A stretch of DNA of 38,959 nt, from NCBI GenBank assembly GCA_015660815.1, contig JACSDF010000010.1, positions 1 through 38,959 of the forward strand, given 5' to 3'. Position 1 is the first letter of the stretch. Every line of letters begins with the position of its first letter. The DNA comes from Actinomycetota bacterium. GTDB taxonomy: Bacteria; Actinomycetota; Actinomycetes; Nanopelagicales; Nanopelagicaceae. A program made the position numbers and the translations under genes. The notes below the pieces were generated by a model. It did no database searches. It was not told where the DNA came from and saw nothing but the letters and a program-made list of their open reading frames with translations. Shown piece by piece: positions 9,082 through 17,511 of this stretch.

Positions 9082-10548
9082 TTATTCCCCGCTCACCTGG
9101 GCGATGTCTATCGCTTGAGCTAGCCCCGCGTCAACTCGAGCGTGAATGGCCGTCCCAGCCTCGACATACTCCTCCGAAAAAATCTCACCCTGTTCATGGA
9201 TTGCGTGAATTAAATCACCACGGTTGTAAGGAATTACCGCTTTTATCTCAATAGTTGGGCGAGGCAGCGAGCTCTCAATTGCCTGCACTAGTGCCGCTAC
9301 TCCAAAACCGGTGCGTACTGAGAAAGCAAAACTATTGGGCTCTTTTCGCAATATCTCCATAACTACATGAGGATCGGCGATATCTACTTTATTAATAGCA
9401 ATAATCTCCGGTATTTTCTCGCCTCCAACTTCTTGAATAACTTGGCGCACTGCACGAATTTGTTCAAAAGGATCTGAGTGAGAACCGTCGACAACATGCA
9501 CAATCACGTCGGCTTCTGCGACCTCTTCTAAAGTTGATTTAAAGGCATCAATGAGTTGATGAGGTAAGTGGCGTACAAAACCAACGGTGTCAGTTAAAGT
9601 GTAAACACGCCCTTCACTAGTCTGTGATTTTCGCACTGTCGGATCTAACGTTGCAAATAACGCATTTTCAACTAAAACGCCGGCATCTGTTAAACGATTC
9701 AGTAATGAAGACTTTCCAGCATTTGTGTACCCTGCAATTGCCACCGATGGAATATTAAATCGCTTACGTTCTTGGCGCTTTGTATCGCGTGATGTCTTCA
9801 TCTGGGCAATCTCACCACGCAGTTTCGCCATCTTGTCACGAATTCGCCGACGATCTGTTTCAATCTTGGTCTCACCTGGACCGCGGCCACCAATTCCAGC
9901 GCCGGCTGCAGCACGTCCACCAACTTGGCGTGAGAGCGAATCTCCCCAACCGCGAAGTCGTGGAAGCAAGTATGCAATTTGTGCTAACTCAACTTGCGCC
10001 TTTCCTTCTTTACTTTTTGCATGCTGGGCAAAAATATCCAAAATTAATGCGGTGCGATCGACAACTTTTACTTTAACTCTCTCTTCTAATTGTCGAAGTT
10101 GCGAGGGTGAAAGTTCGCCATCACAAATGACAGTATCTGCACCTGTTGCAATTACAACTTGTCGAAGCTCTTCAACTTTACCCGAACCAATGTACGTCGC
10201 AGGATCGGGTTTATCACGGCGCTGAATTAAACCATCGAGAACTTCCGAGCCCGCAGTTTCTGCTAGAGCTTTGAGTTCAGCTAAAGAGTTCTCGGCCATC
10301 GAAGAGTTTCCCTCGGTCCACACTCCAACTAGCACCACGCGCTCGAGTTGAAGCTCGCGGTATTCGGCTTCCGAGATATCTTGAAGCTGTGTTGAAAATC
10401 CTTTAACGCGTCGCAACGCATGGCGCTCAGATAGTTCAAGAGTTGGATCGACTAATTCATCGCTCTCACTTGCATCAAATTCAGCTGCGATGCGCGCACT
10501 TTCTTGCATCAGCGCATCGAACTCATCTCCTACGTGATTTTTAGTCAA
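9082..10548 (-). CDS. hflX: Ribosome-associated GTPase HflX
   Basis: GTPase that binds the 50S subunit and rescues or splits stalled ribosomes under stress. Its 488 aa comprise the N-terminal HflX domain (about 70-200) with a glycine-rich linker GGRAAAGAGIGGRGPGETKIE (part shown), a helical stretch, and the G domain: G1 GYTNAGKSS at 273-281, G3 DTVGFVRHLP, G4 NKVD. The start TTG 10548 overlaps the dapF stop by 8 bp, with GGAG 8 nt upstream. A later ATG (MQESARIAAEF) is a weaker alternative. It is the last gene of the miaB-miaA-dapF-hflX run. Confidence 0.95.
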   Translation of the reverse strand: MTKNHVGDEFDALMQESARIAAEFDASESDELVDPTLELSERHALRRVKGFSTQLQDISEAEYRELQLERVVLVGVWTEGNSSMAENSLAELKALAETAGSEVLDGLIQRRDKPDPATYIGSGKVEELRQVVIATGADTVICDGELSPSQLRQLEERVKVKVVDRTALILDIFAQHAKSKEGKAQVELAQIAYLLPRLRGWGDSLSRQVGGRAAAGAGIGGRGPGETKIETDRRRIRDKMAKLRGEIAQMKTSRDTKRQERKRFNIPSVAIAGYTNAGKSSLLNRLTDAGVLVENALFATLDPTVRKSQTSEGRVYTLTDTVGFVRHLPHQLIDAFKSTLEEVAEADVIVHVVDGSHSDPFEQIRAVRQVIQEVGGEKIPEIIAINKVDIADPHVVMEILRKEPNSFAFSVRTGFGVAALVQAIESSLPRPTIEIKAVIPYNRGDLIHAIHEQGEIFSEEYVEAGTAIHARVDAGLAQAIDIAQVSGE

Positions 10549-11338
10549 TTAAATACTCCGAAATATCTACATCTTTTATAAGTACTGCAGGACCAATTAG
10601 AGTCGCATTTGAATGTCCATCTATAGTGACCTCAAGTCGACCCCCTGGTGGATTTATAATCCACGTCGCCGGAAGACGCGTTTTTGTGTGAAGGCTGGCC
10701 GCCAATGCAACGGCACATGTGCCTGTTCCACAGGAGCGAGTTTCACCGCTGCCACGCTCATACACACGCATTGAGAGCTCGTTCTCCCCAGTAATCTCAA
10801 CAAACTCGACATTTACGCCCTCTGGATATGAATCCCGTGGGCGTACAACGGGTGGATCAAGTAGTGGGCCGACCTCACTTAGTTGATCTACAAAGACAAC
10901 GGCATGAGGATTTCCGATACTAATGTTGTAGCCGCTCCATACTTGGGAATTCGCTGCCACGGTAATGGCTTCAGCCTCGTCAGTAACTTGCCCCATATTG
11001 ACCGAGATATCTCCCACCATGGGCACTCGTAAATGTTTAACTCCGTCGCGAGTATTAATTGGAAAAATGCCTTCAGGCATATGTCCACGTTCAACTAAGT
11101 ATCGGGCCATTAGGCGAATTCCGTTTCCGCACATTTCTGCAACCGAGCCATCGGCGTTGCGATAATCCATAAACCATTTCTCGTCGCGCTTAACAATGCG
11201 AATAAGACCATCTGCACCGATCCCCGTCTCACGGTTGCAGATCGCCGCCGTTTGGGCAGTGGTAATCGAGTGTTCATCACTTGGATCAAATACAAGGAGA
11301 AAGTCATTTTCAGTGCCGTGGCCATATGTTGCAATCAT
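10541..11338 (-). CDS. dapF: Diaminopimelate epimerase
   Basis: Converts LL- to meso-diaminopimelate for lysine and peptidoglycan synthesis. Both catalytic cysteines are visible, one in EMCGNGIRLMARYL and one in SCGTGTCAVALAA. GHGTENDFLLV marks the N-terminal substrate site. At 265 aa it is slightly short for the family because it starts directly at MIATYGHGTENDF. The reading frame is open 23 codons further upstream into miaA, but the ATG 2 bp after the miaA stop fits the family. It is cotranscribed with miaA and hflX. Confidence 0.95.
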   Translation of the reverse strand: MIATYGHGTENDFLLVFDPSDEHSITTAQTAAICNRETGIGADGLIRIVKRDEKWFMDYRNADGSVAEMCGNGIRLMARYLVERGHMPEGIFPINTRDGVKHLRVPMVGDISVNMGQVTDEAEAITVAANSQVWSGYNISIGNPHAVVFVDQLSEVGPLLDPPVVRPRDSYPEGVNVEFVEITGENELSMRVYERGSGETRSCGTGTCAVALAASLHTKTRLPATWIINPPGGRLEVTIDGHSNATLIGPAVLIKDVDISEYLID

Positions 11339-11340
11339 TG

Positions 11341-12249
11341 CTACGAGTCTAACTTCTCTAAGTGCGCAAGCACGGTTTGTAAGTGTGGCTGAACTGGTGA
11401 AATCCATGTGATTCGTGCATCGCGCGAAAACCAGGTCTCCTGCCGGCGCGCATATTGGCGTGTTGCACGCTTAGTATCTTCGCGCGCCTCGTCCTGGCTA
11501 ATTCTTCCATCTAAGTAGGCGATTATTTGCGAATACCCCAGGGCAAGTTGGGCTGTGCGTCCATCTTTAATGCCACGTCCTAGAAGGGTTTCGACTTCGG
11601 AAACGAAACCTTCATCCCACATACGATCTACGCGCGCACTTATTCGTTCATTCAACTTTTCACGATCCATAACTAAACCAAACTGCGCAGCATCTGGATA
11701 TCTCGTACTTGCCTCACGTGGAAGGTTTGCAGTAAATGGCTTTCCAGTAATCTCAATAACTTCCAAAGCTCGGATTACACGACGAGAATTTGCCCTATCA
11801 ATAGCAATCGCCGCGGCTGGATCCAACTTTTCCAATCTTTCAAAGAGTGCGTTGAGGCCAATACTCTCCAACTCTTTTTCGAGGTTTTTGCGCACAGCTG
11901 GGTCAGTATCTGGAAAGTTGAGTTCATCCAAAATCGATTTAATATAAAGCCCGGTTCCACCGACAACGATTGCGCACTTACCTCGGGCATGAATATCAGT
12001 AATAGCTGCGCGCGCAGCGCTTTGATACCATGCGACCGTTGAGTCTTGATTGACATCTAAAACATCTAAAAGGTGGTGAACTATTCCTTCCCGCTCTTCG
12101 ACGCTCAATTTTGCAGTTCCAATATCCATTCCCCGATAAATCTGCATTGAATCTGCATTAACGATTTCACCATCGAAGTGTTGGGCAAGTGAAATCGCTA
12201 ATTGGCTCTTACCAGTGGCAGTTGCCCCGCAAACTACAAGCAACTTCAT
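11341..12249 (-). CDS. miaA: tRNA dimethylallyltransferase
   Basis: Transfers a dimethylallyl group to N6 of A37 in tRNAs reading UNN codons. The 302-aa protein starts [18 protein letters not shown] (P-loop GATATGKS, residues 8-15). [15 protein letters not shown] is the DSxQ-Y tRNA/substrate motif, followed by HHLLDVLD and the GGTGLYI loop. The start overlaps the miaB stop by 4 bp. The i6A37 product is the substrate of MiaB, encoded immediately upstream, so both steps of the ms2i6A37 modification are coupled in one operon. Confidence 0.96.
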   Translation of the reverse strand: MKLLVVCGATATGKSQLAISLAQHFDGEIVNADSMQIYRGMDIGTAKLSVEEREGIVHHLLDVLDVNQDSTVAWYQSAARAAITDIHARGKCAIVVGGTGLYIKSILDELNFPDTDPAVRKNLEKELESIGLNALFERLEKLDPAAAIAIDRANSRRVIRALEVIEITGKPFTANLPREASTRYPDAAQFGLVMDREKLNERISARVDRMWDEGFVSEVETLLGRGIKDGRTAQLALGYSQIIAYLDGRISQDEAREDTKRATRQYARRQETWFSRDARITWISPVQPHLQTVLAHLEKLDS

Positions 12250-13667
12250 TTAGATAGCGTCGGCATTCCAAGCATTGTTGAGGTTTTGGAGGCCTCCTTG
12301 TTACGCGCCTCATGAGCATCCCCACCGCGAGTTCGGCGAATTGCATCTGGGGCTCCAATTAAATAGTGAGCTGATGCATCGGTAATTCTTACTTCTACTT
12401 CATCTCCGGGGCGCGCAGTGGATGTGTTATCAAAGTGCACTAGGCGGAAATCTTCGCTTCGACCCGTAAGACGCTCTTGTACAACATCTCTTCGTCCTTC
12501 ATGGCTTCCGACTAAAACTTTATAATTTTTACCAATGGCTTCTTGATTCACCGAGAGGGAGATTAATTGTTGATGATTGTGCAATCGTGTGTAACGCTCG
12601 CCTACAACTTCACTAGAAATTTGATTCGGCATTGTTGCAGCGGGTGTACCTGGGCGAATTGAATACTGGTATGTATACGCCGCCGCAAAACGCGCCTGCG
12701 TACATACATCTAATGTCGCTTGAAAATCATTTTCGGTCTCTCCCGGAAATCCAACGATGATGTCAGTTGTAATCGATGCATGGGGCATTGCATTTCGGAC
12801 GCGCTCCAAGATACCTAAATATCTATCGGTTCGGTACGAGCGTCGCATTGACGCTAAAATTGAGTTCGAACCTGACTGCAATGGCATATGCAAATGTGGC
12901 ATTACATTTTCGGTCTCTGCCATTGCTTCAATGACATCGTCAGTAAAATCGCGCGGATGTGGAGACATAAACCGAACACGCTCTAGACCATCGATAGTTC
13001 CGCACTCGCGAAGTAAATTCGCGAAGGCTTGGCGGTCACCAAAATCAACCCCATATGCATTTACATTCTGCCCGAGCAGAGTTACCTCAATAACCCCTTG
13101 ATCAACGAGCGCGCGGACTTCGTCGAGGATATCTTTAGCATTTCGATCCTTTTCTATTCCACGCAGAGTAGGCACAATGCAAAAAGTGCAGGTGTTATTG
13201 CATCCGACAGAGACCGACACCCATGATGAAAATGCCGATAATCGACGAGCAGGTAAAGTTGATGGAAAGTGCTCCAAAGCCTCTAATATTTCGATTTGAG
13301 ACTCTTCTTCGATGCGCGCCCGCTCTAGCAAAATTGGCAGAGAACCGACGTTATGTGTTCCAAATACAACATCAACGTAAGGAGCTCTCTTTAAAATTGT
13401 GGCCTGATCTTTTTGTGCCAAGCATCCCCCAACGGCAATCTGCATCGCCGGATTTAATTTCTTAATCGGGGCAAGAAAAGAGAGATTTCCATACAATTTA
13501 TTATCGGCATTTTCCCGAACTGCACAGGTATTGAAAACGACGAGATCGGCCGTCTTGCCATCTAGAACCGGGATGTATCCTGCCTCATCTAAAATCCCTG
13601 CGATGCGTTCGGAGTCGTGAACATTCATCTGGCAGCCGTACGTTTCAACACTATAGGTACGGTTCAT
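12246..13667 (-). CDS. miaB: tRNA-2-methylthio-N6-dimethylallyladenosine synthase
   Basis: Radical-SAM methylthiotransferase that converts i6A37 to ms2i6A37 in tRNA. Among 473 aa, the N-terminal UPF0004 domain supplies the auxiliary cluster cysteines C12 ([12 protein letters not shown]), C48 (NTCAVREN) and C82 (GGCLAQ). The radical SAM motif is C156-x3-C160-x2-C163 (GCNNTCTFC). A C-terminal TRAM domain precedes a hydrophilic tail of about 30 residues ([18 protein letters not shown]). The start ATG 13667 has a -10-like TACGAT 6 nt upstream. It heads the miaB-miaA-dapF-hflX operon. Confidence 0.96.
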   Translation of the reverse strand: MNRTYSVETYGCQMNVHDSERIAGILDEAGYIPVLDGKTADLVVFNTCAVRENADNKLYGNLSFLAPIKKLNPAMQIAVGGCLAQKDQATILKRAPYVDVVFGTHNVGSLPILLERARIEEESQIEILEALEHFPSTLPARRLSAFSSWVSVSVGCNNTCTFCIVPTLRGIEKDRNAKDILDEVRALVDQGVIEVTLLGQNVNAYGVDFGDRQAFANLLRECGTIDGLERVRFMSPHPRDFTDDVIEAMAETENVMPHLHMPLQSGSNSILASMRRSYRTDRYLGILERVRNAMPHASITTDIIVGFPGETENDFQATLDVCTQARFAAAYTYQYSIRPGTPAATMPNQISSEVVGERYTRLHNHQQLISLSVNQEAIGKNYKVLVGSHEGRRDVVQERLTGRSEDFRLVHFDNTSTARPGDEVEVRITDASAHYLIGAPDAIRRTRGGDAHEARNKEASKTSTMLGMPTLSK

Positions 13668-13673
13668 GTGCCT

Positions 13674-13679
13674 ATCGTA
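13674..13679 (-). promoter_or_regulatory. -10 box of a putative leaderless miaB operon promoter
   Basis: TACGAT on the minus strand is 6 nt before ATG 13667, in the 21-bp gap between the amidotransferase stop and miaB. Confidence 0.5.
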
Positions 13680-13688
13680 GAGCCTGGA

Positions 13689-14429
13689 TTAAAGGGCGAT
13701 AACGTCAATCTCAAAGGTTGAACGATTTACCAGCGCCATATGGTGATTTTCTAGCTCTTCCCAACCAGGCTGATCCCAGCCACTGGATGCAAATAACAGG
13801 CCTTCAGGACTGGCCAAGTATTTAAGCTCATAATAATCATCGACGGCCCATTCAGGCTTTCGATCTACATTGTGCTCACTTACAACGACGAAAGACTCTC
13901 GATTCATGAGCATGCAATTCAAACTAGTCGTATCGCCGTTCTCTTTAATAATTGACAATGCGCTTTTAACCCCATCAACGAGACCTAGTTTTTCAACTTC
14001 GGTCATCACTAAATAGAAATATCTCTCACTATCTGTGTCACCAACAATGAGTGGAAGAAATTTTGAATCTATGAAGGGGGCAATGGCATCGGGCGGAAAA
14101 ATTGAACCATTATGGATAAAAGAGTAGTCACCATACATAAATGGGTGGGTATTATTTTCGCTAATTGATAAGCCCTTTGTCGCCCAACGTAGATGCAAAA
14201 GTGCTCCATCGGCGGCGTTTTCGGCAACGGTTGCACCGAAGGATTCGCTGGTAGCTGCCGCCTCCACCCTCTTTTCCACAACGGTGTGAGCCCCACCTTG
14301 ATCCACAGTGGAGAGTCCCCAGCCATCGCAGTGTCTGGATGACAGGGCAACAAACTCCGAAAAACCAGAGCCCACAATCGCAGGGAAAGAGGTCTCACTC
14401 TGCGACACGTAGCCCATCAATCGGCACAT
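13689..14429 (-). CDS. Class II glutamine amidotransferase (YafJ/EgtC-like)
   Basis: N-terminal-nucleophile (Ntn) amidohydrolase of 246 aa. If translation starts at ATG 14429 the product begins MCRLMGYVSQ, and Met removal exposes the catalytic Cys. Other class II signatures are DGWGLS, LLHLRWATKG (oxyanion/glutamate-binding Arg), NTHPF, the FIHNGSI loop and GDTDSERYFY. No synthetase domain is attached, so it likely hydrolyses a gamma-glutamyl amide, as EgtC does in ergothioneine synthesis. It is divergent from the permease/ligase/dehydrogenase genes, which use gamma-glutamyl chemistry, but the substrate is unknown. A -10-like box sits 7 nt before an alternative in-frame ATG at 14450, which would add MTGVYAK before the Cys. 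Confidence 0.85.
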   Translation of the reverse strand: MCRLMGYVSQSETSFPAIVGSGFSEFVALSSRHCDGWGLSTVDQGGAHTVVEKRVEAAATSESFGATVAENAADGALLHLRWATKGLSISENNTHPFMYGDYSFIHNGSIFPPDAIAPFIDSKFLPLIVGDTDSERYFYLVMTEVEKLGLVDGVKSALSIIKENGDTTSLNCMLMNRESFVVVSEHNVDRKPEWAVDDYYELKYLASPEGLLFASSGWDQPGWEELENHHMALVNRSTFEIDVIAL

Positions 14430-14457
14430 TTTTGCGTAAACCCCTGTCATTTAGGAC

Positions 14458-14463
14458 ACACTA
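14458..14463 (-). promoter_or_regulatory. -10 box upstream of the class II amidotransferase
   Basis: TAGTGT on the minus strand is 7 nt before ATG 14450. A message starting there would either be leaderless from 14450 or have a 21-nt leader to ATG 14429. Confidence 0.4.
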
Positions 14464-14492
14464 TGAGGTAGAAATGATACCCCAGAGGCTCA

Positions 14493-14498
14493 AGGAGG
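14493..14498 (+). promoter_or_regulatory. Strong Shine-Dalgarno deciding a TTG start of the permease
   Basis: A full AGGAGG lies 8 nt before TTG 14507, the best ribosome-binding site in the window. It argues against the upstream in-frame ATG 14474, whose extra 11 residues (MIPQRLKEEYI) simply translate this site. Confidence 0.75.
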
Positions 14499-14506
14499 AG
14501 TACATC

Positions 14507-16054
14507 TTGGCAATTACAAATGATGACGAAAAACGATTAGCTGAACTCGGTTATAAACAGGAGTTAAACCGAAGCTGGTCTGGCTTTTCTAACTTTGCAA
14601 TCTCATTTTCTATTATTTCAATCCTGGCAGGGTGTTTCACAACTTTTGCTCAGGCATGGAACAACGGCGGCCCAGTTGCGATTTCAATTGGCTGGCCCAT
14701 CATCTCTCTATTCATTCTGATAATCGGTTTTTGTATGTCAGAGCTTGCATCGGCATACCCAACCTCAGGTGGAATCTATTGGTGGTCATCTAAGCTCGGC
14801 GGACCAAGAGCGGGATTTTTCACTGGTTGGTTGAATTTAATTGGTCTTGTTTCGGTTACCGCTTCGGTGGGATATGGCGCAGCAAGCTTCTTAAACGTTC
14901 TAATCGGCTCTCAGTGGCCAAGTTATGCTACTGATTTCCTCGGCGGAGACTACATCAAACAACAGTTCTTCCTTTTTGTTGCAATTATTCTTGTTGTTAC
15001 TTTGATAAATATCTACAGTGGACATCTACTTGCCCTCTTTAACAATGTCTCTGTATGGTGGCACGTCTTTGGTGCGTTGATTGTTATAGGAATTCTTCTC
15101 ATTGTACCTAGCGATCACCAAACTCTGTCATGGATGTATACAACGAGAATTAACAGCTCAGGATTTGGTGATAATTCATACTGGCTTTATGTTTTGCCAC
15201 TTGGATTCTTATTAACTCAATATACAATCACGGGTTTCGATGCATCTGCTCACCTTTCTGAGGAGACTCATCAAGCAGATGTCAATGCCGCTAAGGGAAT
15301 CTGGAAGTCAATCTTCTACTCAGCAATCGGTGGTTACATCTTGCTGATGGCATTTTTATATGCTGCAACAAGTGTCGATACCATTAGTTCTTTTGATCCC
15401 GCGGTTAACCCTTATGGTGGAGGTTCTGTTATCTCTATCCTCTACACCTCACTCGGCGGCGGTATTGCATTTAAGACGGTCATGCTTATCACTACGGCTG
15501 GTCAAATTTTCTGTGTAACCGCTTGCCTAACATCGTGTTCACGCATGATGTATGCATTCTCACGCGATGGCGCAGTTCCCGGGGGCAACCTCTGGAAGAA
15601 GGTTAATAAGCACCAAGTTCCGCTGAACGCCGTGTTGGCCTCAGCTTTTGGTGGCGTTGTGATGACGCTTCCAGCTCTTTGGAAGAGTCCAACTGGTGCA
15701 CCTACTGCCTTCTATGCAGTTGTATCGGTCTGCGTAATCTCTCTTTATCTTGCATTCTTGATTCCAATCTATCTACGCCTTAAAGCTGGAGACTCATTCA
15801 AGCCTGGTCCGTGGACACTTGGTTCAAAATATAAATGGATGGGTAGAGTTGCAGTGGCAGAAATCGTTATCATTTCTGTCTACTTCATTTTGCCATTCTC
15901 ACCTGCAGGTACTCCGGGAAATGAAAACTTCACGTGGACTGCAGTTAACTATGCACCGATTATTACTGGTGGCGCTTTAATAATCCTGGCAATCTGGTGG
16001 AATATGTCGGCTAAGAAATGGTTTACTGGCCCACGTAGCAATATCAACTCATAA
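14507..16054 (+). CDS. APC-superfamily amino acid/amine permease (amino acid/choline transporter type)
   Basis: Secondary transporter of 515 aa. After a short cytoplasmic N-terminus, LGYKQELNRSWSGFSNFAIS leads into about 12 hydrophobic segments. The consensus ELASAYPTSGGIYWWSSKLGG near residue 80 is typical of the amino acid/choline transporter group (bacterial GABA-type permeases, yeast Uga4 and Hnm1). FDASAHLSEETHQA is the conserved loop after TM6-7. The start is TTG 14507, set by the AGGAGG upstream. It is followed by an intrinsic terminator and then the gamma-glutamyl ligase and aldehyde dehydrogenase genes, so it probably imports their substrate (amine, amino alcohol or amino acid). The exact substrate is not readable. 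Confidence 0.88.
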   Translation: MAITNDDEKRLAELGYKQELNRSWSGFSNFAISFSIISILAGCFTTFAQAWNNGGPVAISIGWPIISLFILIIGFCMSELASAYPTSGGIYWWSSKLGGPRAGFFTGWLNLIGLVSVTASVGYGAASFLNVLIGSQWPSYATDFLGGDYIKQQFFLFVAIILVVTLINIYSGHLLALFNNVSVWWHVFGALIVIGILLIVPSDHQTLSWMYTTRINSSGFGDNSYWLYVLPLGFLLTQYTITGFDASAHLSEETHQADVNAAKGIWKSIFYSAIGGYILLMAFLYAATSVDTISSFDPAVNPYGGGSVISILYTSLGGGIAFKTVMLITTAGQIFCVTACLTSCSRMMYAFSRDGAVPGGNLWKKVNKHQVPLNAVLASAFGGVVMTLPALWKSPTGAPTAFYAVVSVCVISLYLAFLIPIYLRLKAGDSFKPGPWTLGSKYKWMGRVAVAEIVIISVYFILPFSPAGTPGNENFTWTAVNYAPIITGGALIILAIWWNMSAKKWFTGPRSNINS

Positions 16055-16072
16055 AAGAGTACTAACACTAGG

Positions 16073-16110
16073 AAAACCCTTGTCACTTAGGTGGCAAGGG
16101 TTTTCTTTTG
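16073..16110 (+). terminator. Rho-independent terminator after the permease gene
   Basis: A 14-bp stem (AAAACCCTTGTCAC against GTGGCAAGGGTTTT, one G-U wobble) closes on a TTAG tetraloop and ends in CTTTTG. It lies 18 bp after the permease stop, separating it from the ligase promoter. It is the only strong intrinsic terminator I found in the window. Confidence 0.9.
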
Positions 16111-16133
16111 TAGATTTCTTCAACCCAAGTAGA

Positions 16134-16139
16134 TAGCAT
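16134..16139 (+). promoter_or_regulatory. -10 box of a putative leaderless promoter for the gamma-glutamyl ligase
   Basis: TAGCAT lies 6 nt before ATG 16146. With the terminator just upstream, it gives the ligase-dehydrogenase pair its own transcript. Confidence 0.55.
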
Positions 16140-16145
16140 CACCTC

Positions 16146-17504
16146 ATGAAATCAATGTCGATTGAAGCATTAAAATCAGGGGTTGCTGACGGAACGATTG
16201 ATACCGTAGTGGTTGCAATGACCGATATGCAGGGCCGTTTAACCGGCAAGCGCATACATGGTCAATTCTTCCTAGATGAAGTCCTAAAGCACGGCACTGA
16301 AGGCTGTAACTATTTACTGGCCGTTGATGTAGATATGAATACGGTCGAGGGCTATGAAATGTCTTCATGGGAGCGCGGTTATAGCGATTTTGCTTTAGTG
16401 CCCGATATGAGCACTCTGCGATTAATTGATTGGCAGCCAGGGGCTGTATTGGTCCTAGCTGATGTGCAGTGGCTAGATCACACCGATGTTGTCGCCTCGC
16501 CTCGCCAGATTTTGCGCAAGCAAGTGAAGGCGCTTGCAGATGCCGGCATGGAAGCGATGTGTGGCACCGAATTAGAGTTTGTAGTTTTTAAAGATACATA
16601 TGAAGAGGCTTGGAATAAGTCTTACCGAAATCTAATTCCAGTAAATCAATACAATGTGGACTACTCAATTATGGGTGGCTCCCGGATTGAGCCACTCTTG
16701 CGTCGTATTCGCCTCTCGATGGCAAATGCTGGAATGACCGTTGAGTCAGTAAAGGGTGAATGTAATTTTGGCCAGCATGAGATTGCATTTAAATACTCGG
16801 ATGCTCTTTCAAACTGTGATAACCATGTAATTTATAAAAATGGTGCTAAAGAGATTGCCGCCGAAGATGGCTATGCATTGACCTTCATGGCAAAACCAAA
16901 TGAGAAAGAAGGCAACTCTTCTCATATCCATCTCTCATTCCGCGGTCTCGATGGCTCACTGGTCATGGCCGATGAGAATGATAAAGAGCAGGGCATGAGT
17001 GATGTGGGTCGGCAATTTGTCGCGGGCCAGATCGCACATCTACGAGAAATGACGCTTCTTTTTGCGCCAAATATTAACTCCTATAAGCGCTTTGTTCCGG
17101 GCTCATTTGCACCCACTGCAATCCGCTGGGGTCGCGATAACCGCACATGTGCACTTCGACTTGTTGGACATGGACCATCTCTGCGATTAGAAAACAGAAC
17201 TGCTGGCGGAGATGTAAATCCTTACCTGGCTGTCTCTGGAATTATTGCCGCCGGTTTAGATGGAATTAAAAATAAATTAACCCTCGAACCGGCATTTCAA
17301 GGAAATGCATATGCATCAGATTCAGCGCGCCTTCCATCATCAATGCCAGAAGCGCTAGATCTCTGGGAAAATAGTACGTGGATTAAGGAAGTATTTGGTG
17401 CAGAAGTTCAAGCACATTATGCAAATATGGCAAGGATTGAAATCTCCGCTTACGGTAAAGCAATTACCGATTGGGAGCTATTCCGTAACTTCGAAAGGTT
17501 TTAA
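16146..17504 (+). CDS. Glutamine-synthetase-like gamma-glutamylamine ligase (GlnA3/GlnA4/PuuA type)
   Basis: ATP-dependent ligase of the GS-I fold, 452 aa. Members of this branch couple glutamate to polyamines, ethanolamine or other amines. The beta-grasp N-terminus shows VVAMTDMQGRLTGKRIHG. Metal/ATP residues follow: E142 and E144 (GTELEFVVF), E212 (NFGQHEIAF), H260/H262 (SSHIHLS), the RFVPGSFAPTAIRWGRDNR arginines (315, 328, 330, 333) and the RLENRTAGGDVNPYL block. The NLYDL adenylylation site of true glutamine synthetase is absent, so it is unlikely to be GlnA proper. It is followed 7 bp later by an aldehyde dehydrogenase gene. The amine substrate cannot be told from sequence. Confidence 0.85.
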   Translation: MKSMSIEALKSGVADGTIDTVVVAMTDMQGRLTGKRIHGQFFLDEVLKHGTEGCNYLLAVDVDMNTVEGYEMSSWERGYSDFALVPDMSTLRLIDWQPGAVLVLADVQWLDHTDVVASPRQILRKQVKALADAGMEAMCGTELEFVVFKDTYEEAWNKSYRNLIPVNQYNVDYSIMGGSRIEPLLRRIRLSMANAGMTVESVKGECNFGQHEIAFKYSDALSNCDNHVIYKNGAKEIAAEDGYALTFMAKPNEKEGNSSHIHLSFRGLDGSLVMADENDKEQGMSDVGRQFVAGQIAHLREMTLLFAPNINSYKRFVPGSFAPTAIRWGRDNRTCALRLVGHGPSLRLENRTAGGDVNPYLAVSGIIAAGLDGIKNKLTLEPAFQGNAYASDSARLPSSMPEALDLWENSTWIKEVFGAEVQAHYANMARIEISAYGKAITDWELFRNFERF

Positions 17505-17511
17505 ATCAACC

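Noticed and set aside
9725-10225. 166-codon open frame on the plus strand inside hflX
   Set aside because: It is antisense to the HflX G1 and glycine-rich linker; no start signal and no recognisable protein family.
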